Assembly: GCA_022571575.1 (NCBI GenBank)
Contig: JACZXN010000066.1
Span: forward strand, 1-7,708
Source of the DNA: Chloroflexota bacterium
GTDB taxonomy: Bacteria; Chloroflexota; Dehalococcoidia; UBA3495
Length of the DNA: 7,708 bases
Reading direction: 5' to 3'
In this document: piece after piece, positions 5,559-7,708 of the stretch
How positions within the stretch are numbered: the first letter of the stretch is position 1
Layout of the letters: the number at the start of each line of letters is the position of its first letter
Program-made: the position numbers and the translations under genes
Notes under the pieces: generated by a model
Told to the model about the DNA's origin: nothing
What the model saw: only the letters and a program-made list of their open reading frames with translations
Databases searched by the model: none

Positions 5559-6346
5559 ATCAAGCCTTCCTCCTCGGCCACCATTTCGAGGGTTTCCCAT
5601 CCCTCGGTGGTGCCCGGCAAAAAGGCCTTGCACCCTTCCGCGTCCATGGCGATCTTCCCCACCGGGTCACTGTAGTCCATGGACACAAAGGCCTGGGTGA
5701 TCTGGTTGGATATCTTCTGGTCCAGGTCCCCCTGTGCGGTGAAGCAACAGTGGCTATATCCAGGACTGGTCCAGAAGATACGGACCCCGCCCTGGGGTAG
5801 AGACCCATCCTCCTCCATCCGTTCAATAGTGGTCCGGGACACTGCGCCCGCGTCGTACTCACCCTTCAGGACCAGTTCGACCACATCTCTCTGATCGGCC
5901 CCGGAGTCTTGCGGCCGGTCGTCGTAAAAGGTGAAGTGGGCCAGGTCCTGGGTGGGGTTGATGCCCACCTCCTTCAGGTAGTGGTAGGCGAGGAGCCCCG
6001 CCTCCACCGAGCCGCGGCCTCCCAGTGCGAAGCGCTTACCATTCAGGTCCTCCACCGTGAGTATCTCCGAATCGGGCTGGGTGATGAAATGGGTTACCAG
6101 GTTCACGTCAACATCCCGCATGGCCACCACCTGACACGGTTCGTCGAGGCGCCGTTTGATCTTTACGTAGGCCAGCGGACCATTCCAGGCCAGGTCGATC
6201 TCCCTACTGACAAAGGCATCAACCAGGGCATCCCAGCTTGAGTAAAGGACCCAGTCAAGGTCGATGCCCTCCCTTTGAAAATGTTCGCTGATCGCCGGAA
6301 ATCCCACCAGATAATTTTTGGACGCCACGCCTCCCAGTCTAAGCAT
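5549..6346 (-). CDS. PhnD-like phosphate/phosphonate-type substrate-binding protein without signal peptide
   Basis: This 265-residue protein has the periplasmic-binding-protein-like fold of the PhnD/SsuA/transferrin group. It begins directly with a first strand (MLRLGGVASKNYLVGFPAISEHF). It then shows VDAFVSREIDLAWNGPLAYV (42-61), EDLNGKRFALGGRGSVEAGLL (98-118), the hinge-region pattern VLKGEYDAGAVSRTTIERM (158-176) and VRIFWTSPGYSHCCFTA (188-204). PhnD homologues share the DLNGKxxALGxxxS and GxYDAGAV patterns. The start is secure: GGAGG lies 6 nt before the ATG. There is no N-terminal signal or lipobox, so it may stay in the cytoplasm. No permease or ATPase subunit is nearby, so its ligand and role are unknown; transport is not demonstrated by context. 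Confidence 0.8.
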   Translation of the reverse strand: MLRLGGVASKNYLVGFPAISEHFQREGIDLDWVLYSSWDALVDAFVSREIDLAWNGPLAYVKIKRRLDEPCQVVAMRDVDVNLVTHFITQPDSEILTVEDLNGKRFALGGRGSVEAGLLAYHYLKEVGINPTQDLAHFTFYDDRPQDSGADQRDVVELVLKGEYDAGAVSRTTIERMEEDGSLPQGGVRIFWTSPGYSHCCFTAQGDLDQKISNQITQAFVSMDYSDPVGKIAMDAEGCKAFLPGTTEGWETLEMVAEEEGLISD

Positions 6347-6419
6347 GTTCTTCCTCCGGTTTAGACGAATTTCCGATTTCAGCGAATGTGCCGCCCATTA
6401 AATCCCGTCGGAATAGATT

Positions 6420-6699
6420 TTACAACAGCATCTGATTCGGTGAGTAGGAACGGCTGACGGCTGTGCACCTGCCCCAGTACACCTGCGCTCCCAGGCCCTG
6501 GGCGTGGGAACCAACTCCTGCGCGGTACGGGTTTTGCCGATCCCGGCTCCCCCACAAGCATCGCCAGCCGGCCGCGACCGGCTATGGATTCCTCCAGGGC
6601 CGCCCGCAATTCGCCCATCTCCCGCTGGCGGCCGACGAAGACCCCAGCTGTCTGCCCGGAACTGGTCACGGCTCTCCAACCCTGATGGATTGGTGGCAT
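6420..6699 (-). pseudogene. Decayed remnant of an AAA/STAND-type ATPase regulator
   Basis: On the minus strand one frame reads VFVGRQREMGELRAALEESI, then AGRGRLAMLVGEPG, the typical entry into an AAA_16-type regulatory ATPase. The Walker A motif then breaks: one missing base near 6541-6544 shifts GEPGIGKTRTAQEL into the next frame. A second one-base loss near 6508-6510 moves HAQGLGAQVYWGRCT into the third frame, which soon ends at TAA (6422-6420). Stitched together, the three pieces give a normal N-terminal nucleotide-binding segment of about 90 residues. The rest of the protein (usually many hundred residues) is absent. It is not functional as an ATPase. Sequencing error could explain one frameshift but not the missing remainder. 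Confidence 0.8.
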
Positions 6700-6985
6700 T
6701 TTGCATCAAAACCGGACCATTCGAACGAGGAAACCGGTCCCGCGGCCCGTCAGGCAGTAGTTTCCATACGAAAATGCCCTATCTCCTTAGTAAAAACCGT
6801 TTTTGTGGACCCTGGAAAGCCGGTCTCCACTTGTAACAGACCCGGTCAGGCCATAAAATAGTTGAAAAGGGGCTGGCTTCGTCGCCAGCCTCTTTTCCGG
6901 CGTGTCAAATTAAGCCCCGGCCCTATACCGCCGTGTCTGCCCGTCGTTTTGCTTGGAAGTTTTATCTGGAGATTCTGGCCAAAAT
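6700..6985. other. Intergenic region before mfd
   Basis: No gene is supported here. It contains an imperfect inverted repeat, CCGGTCT (6820-6826) with AGACCCGG (6838-6845), an A5/T5 mini-hairpin near 6792-6804, and the strong terminator at 6864-6897. The mfd promoter must lie after that terminator or transcription must read through; I found no strong promoter match in 6898-6985. Confidence 0.5.
6864..6897. terminator. Strong, potentially bidirectional intrinsic terminator
   Basis: GAAAAGGGGCTGGC-TTCGTC-GCCAGCCTCTTTTC forms a 14-bp stem with one G·U pair and a 6-nt loop. The A-run on one side and T-run on the other allow termination in either direction. No gene on either strand ends directly before it. 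Confidence 0.85.
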
Positions 6986-7708
6986 ATGACCCTCAACGGA
7001 GTCCTAGAATTACTGGACCGCCATCCTGAGCACCGGGGGAACGTGGACTCGTGCGGCAAACCCGGGGGTGAATCCGGGGTGACCGTCCGCCAGGGCGCCC
7101 GCGCCGCCTTCCTGGCCTCCCTGTGGCGCCGACAGCGGGGCCCCATCCTGGTGGTCACTCCCCGGCCCGACGACGCCCGGCGTCTCCACGACCAATTGCT
7201 GACCTATCTGGGGGACGACCAGCCCATCCACCTGCTCCCCGAGCCCGAGGTGCTGCCCTTCGAGCGGCTGGCGGTGGACGCCAACACCAGCAACCAGCGC
7301 CTCAGCGCCCTGGCGGCTTTGGCGGCGGCCGGCCGTTTCGCCGGCTTGGAGCCGGACATCCAGCCCCTGGTGGTTTGCTCGGTGGGCTCGGCCCTGATCT
7401 ACACCCTGCCCCCGGAGCTGATGGCCGGCGTATTCCCAGCCACCGGAGAACTGAGCCTCTGGCGGAAGGGCGACCGGATACGGATCAACACCCTGCTTGG
7501 CCAGTGGCTGGACCTGGGCTACCGCAACGAACCGGTGGTGGAGGCCCCGGGAAGCTTCAGCCACCGCGGCGGCATCCTGGATGTTTACCCCACCGGGTCC
7601 GAATGGCCGCTGCGCATCGAACTCTTCGACGACGAGATCGACACCATCCGCTACTTCGACCCGGTGTCTCAACGCTCCATCCGGACGGCGGCCGAGGCAC
7701 GTTTCGCC
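6986..7708 (+). CDS. mfd: Transcription-repair coupling factor Mfd, N-terminal part
   Basis: An open frame of 241 codons runs off the right edge. Mfd is a DNA translocase that displaces RNA polymerase stalled at lesions and recruits UvrA. The visible part is its UvrB-like N-terminal module: an entry strand GPILVVTPRPDDARRLHDQL (52-71), LLPEPEVLPFERL (83-95), QRLSALAAL (104-112), and the diagnostic RGGILDVYPTGSEWPLRIEL (194-213) with FDDEIDTIRYFDP (214-226). The helicase and RNA polymerase-binding domains lie outside the window. UvrB shares the RGGxLDxxP element, but the N-terminus without a helicase Walker A motif favours Mfd. The start is ATG 6986; GGAG about 15 nt upstream is too far to be a strong ribosome site, so a slightly different start is possible. 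Confidence 0.93.
   Translation, partial: MTLNGVLELLDRHPEHRGNVDSCGKPGGESGVTVRQGARAAFLASLWRRQRGPILVVTPRPDDARRLHDQLLTYLGDDQPIHLLPEPEVLPFERLAVDANTSNQRLSALAALAAAGRFAGLEPDIQPLVVCSVGSALIYTLPPELMAGVFPATGELSLWRKGDRIRINTLLGQWLDLGYRNEPVVEAPGSFSHRGGILDVYPTGSEWPLRIELFDDEIDTIRYFDPVSQRSIRTAAEARFA

Noticed and set aside
7010..7672. 220-codon minus-strand open frame opposite mfd
   Set aside because: The plus strand encodes unmistakable Mfd N-terminal motifs; the antisense translation has no recognisable features.
1..7708. CRISPR array, phage or insertion sequence
   Set aside because: No regularly spaced repeats, transposase, integrase or phage structural genes were seen on either strand.

Overview
The window is GC-rich bacterial chromosome with densely packed housekeeping genes. 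Several starts look like TTG or GTG, the leftward genes are closely spaced, and the style of the Mfd, ProB and small-protein sequences makes me think of a Chloroflexota lineage (Dehalococcoidia/SAR202-like). That taxonomy is an inference from sequence style, not from any search.

Layout, left to right. A leftward cluster holds the start of an RNA 2',3'-cyclic phosphodiesterase (ThpR/LigT type, running off the left edge), a MUG/TDG-type mismatch uracil-DNA glycosylase and a TIM-barrel amidohydrolase. Divergent from it, on the plus strand, lies the most notable gene (1730-2287). It encodes a 185-residue thioredoxin-fold, peroxiredoxin-like protein whose two active-site cysteine codons are both in-frame TGA. 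An ordinary ORF caller splits it into two truncated pieces. Read through, it gives an intact protein with a U-V-P-U motif (U50, U53). A compact hairpin with a G in its apical loop lies 16 nt after the second TGA and 25 nt after the first, which fits a bacterial SECIS element. The best interpretation is a SelL-like double-selenocysteine (diselenide) selenoprotein.

The gene converges, across a REP-like palindrome, on a leftward group: proB (glutamate 5-kinase), proA (glutamate-5-semialdehyde dehydrogenase) and a small acidic protein of unknown function. ProB and ProA carry out the first two steps of proline synthesis. The 3' end of proA is duplicated as a diverged 41-bp copy just beyond its stop codon. 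Upstream of proB are a consensus extended -10 promoter, a pair of 9-bp direct repeats and a long imperfect hairpin.

Further right are an orphan PhnD-like substrate-binding protein without a signal peptide (leftward), the frameshifted remnant of an AAA-type ATPase regulator with a broken Walker A motif, and a strong 14-bp terminator hairpin. The window ends inside mfd (transcription-repair coupling factor), which reads rightward off the edge. No selA/selB/selC/selD gene is visible, so the selenoprotein reading depends on Sec machinery elsewhere in the genome.
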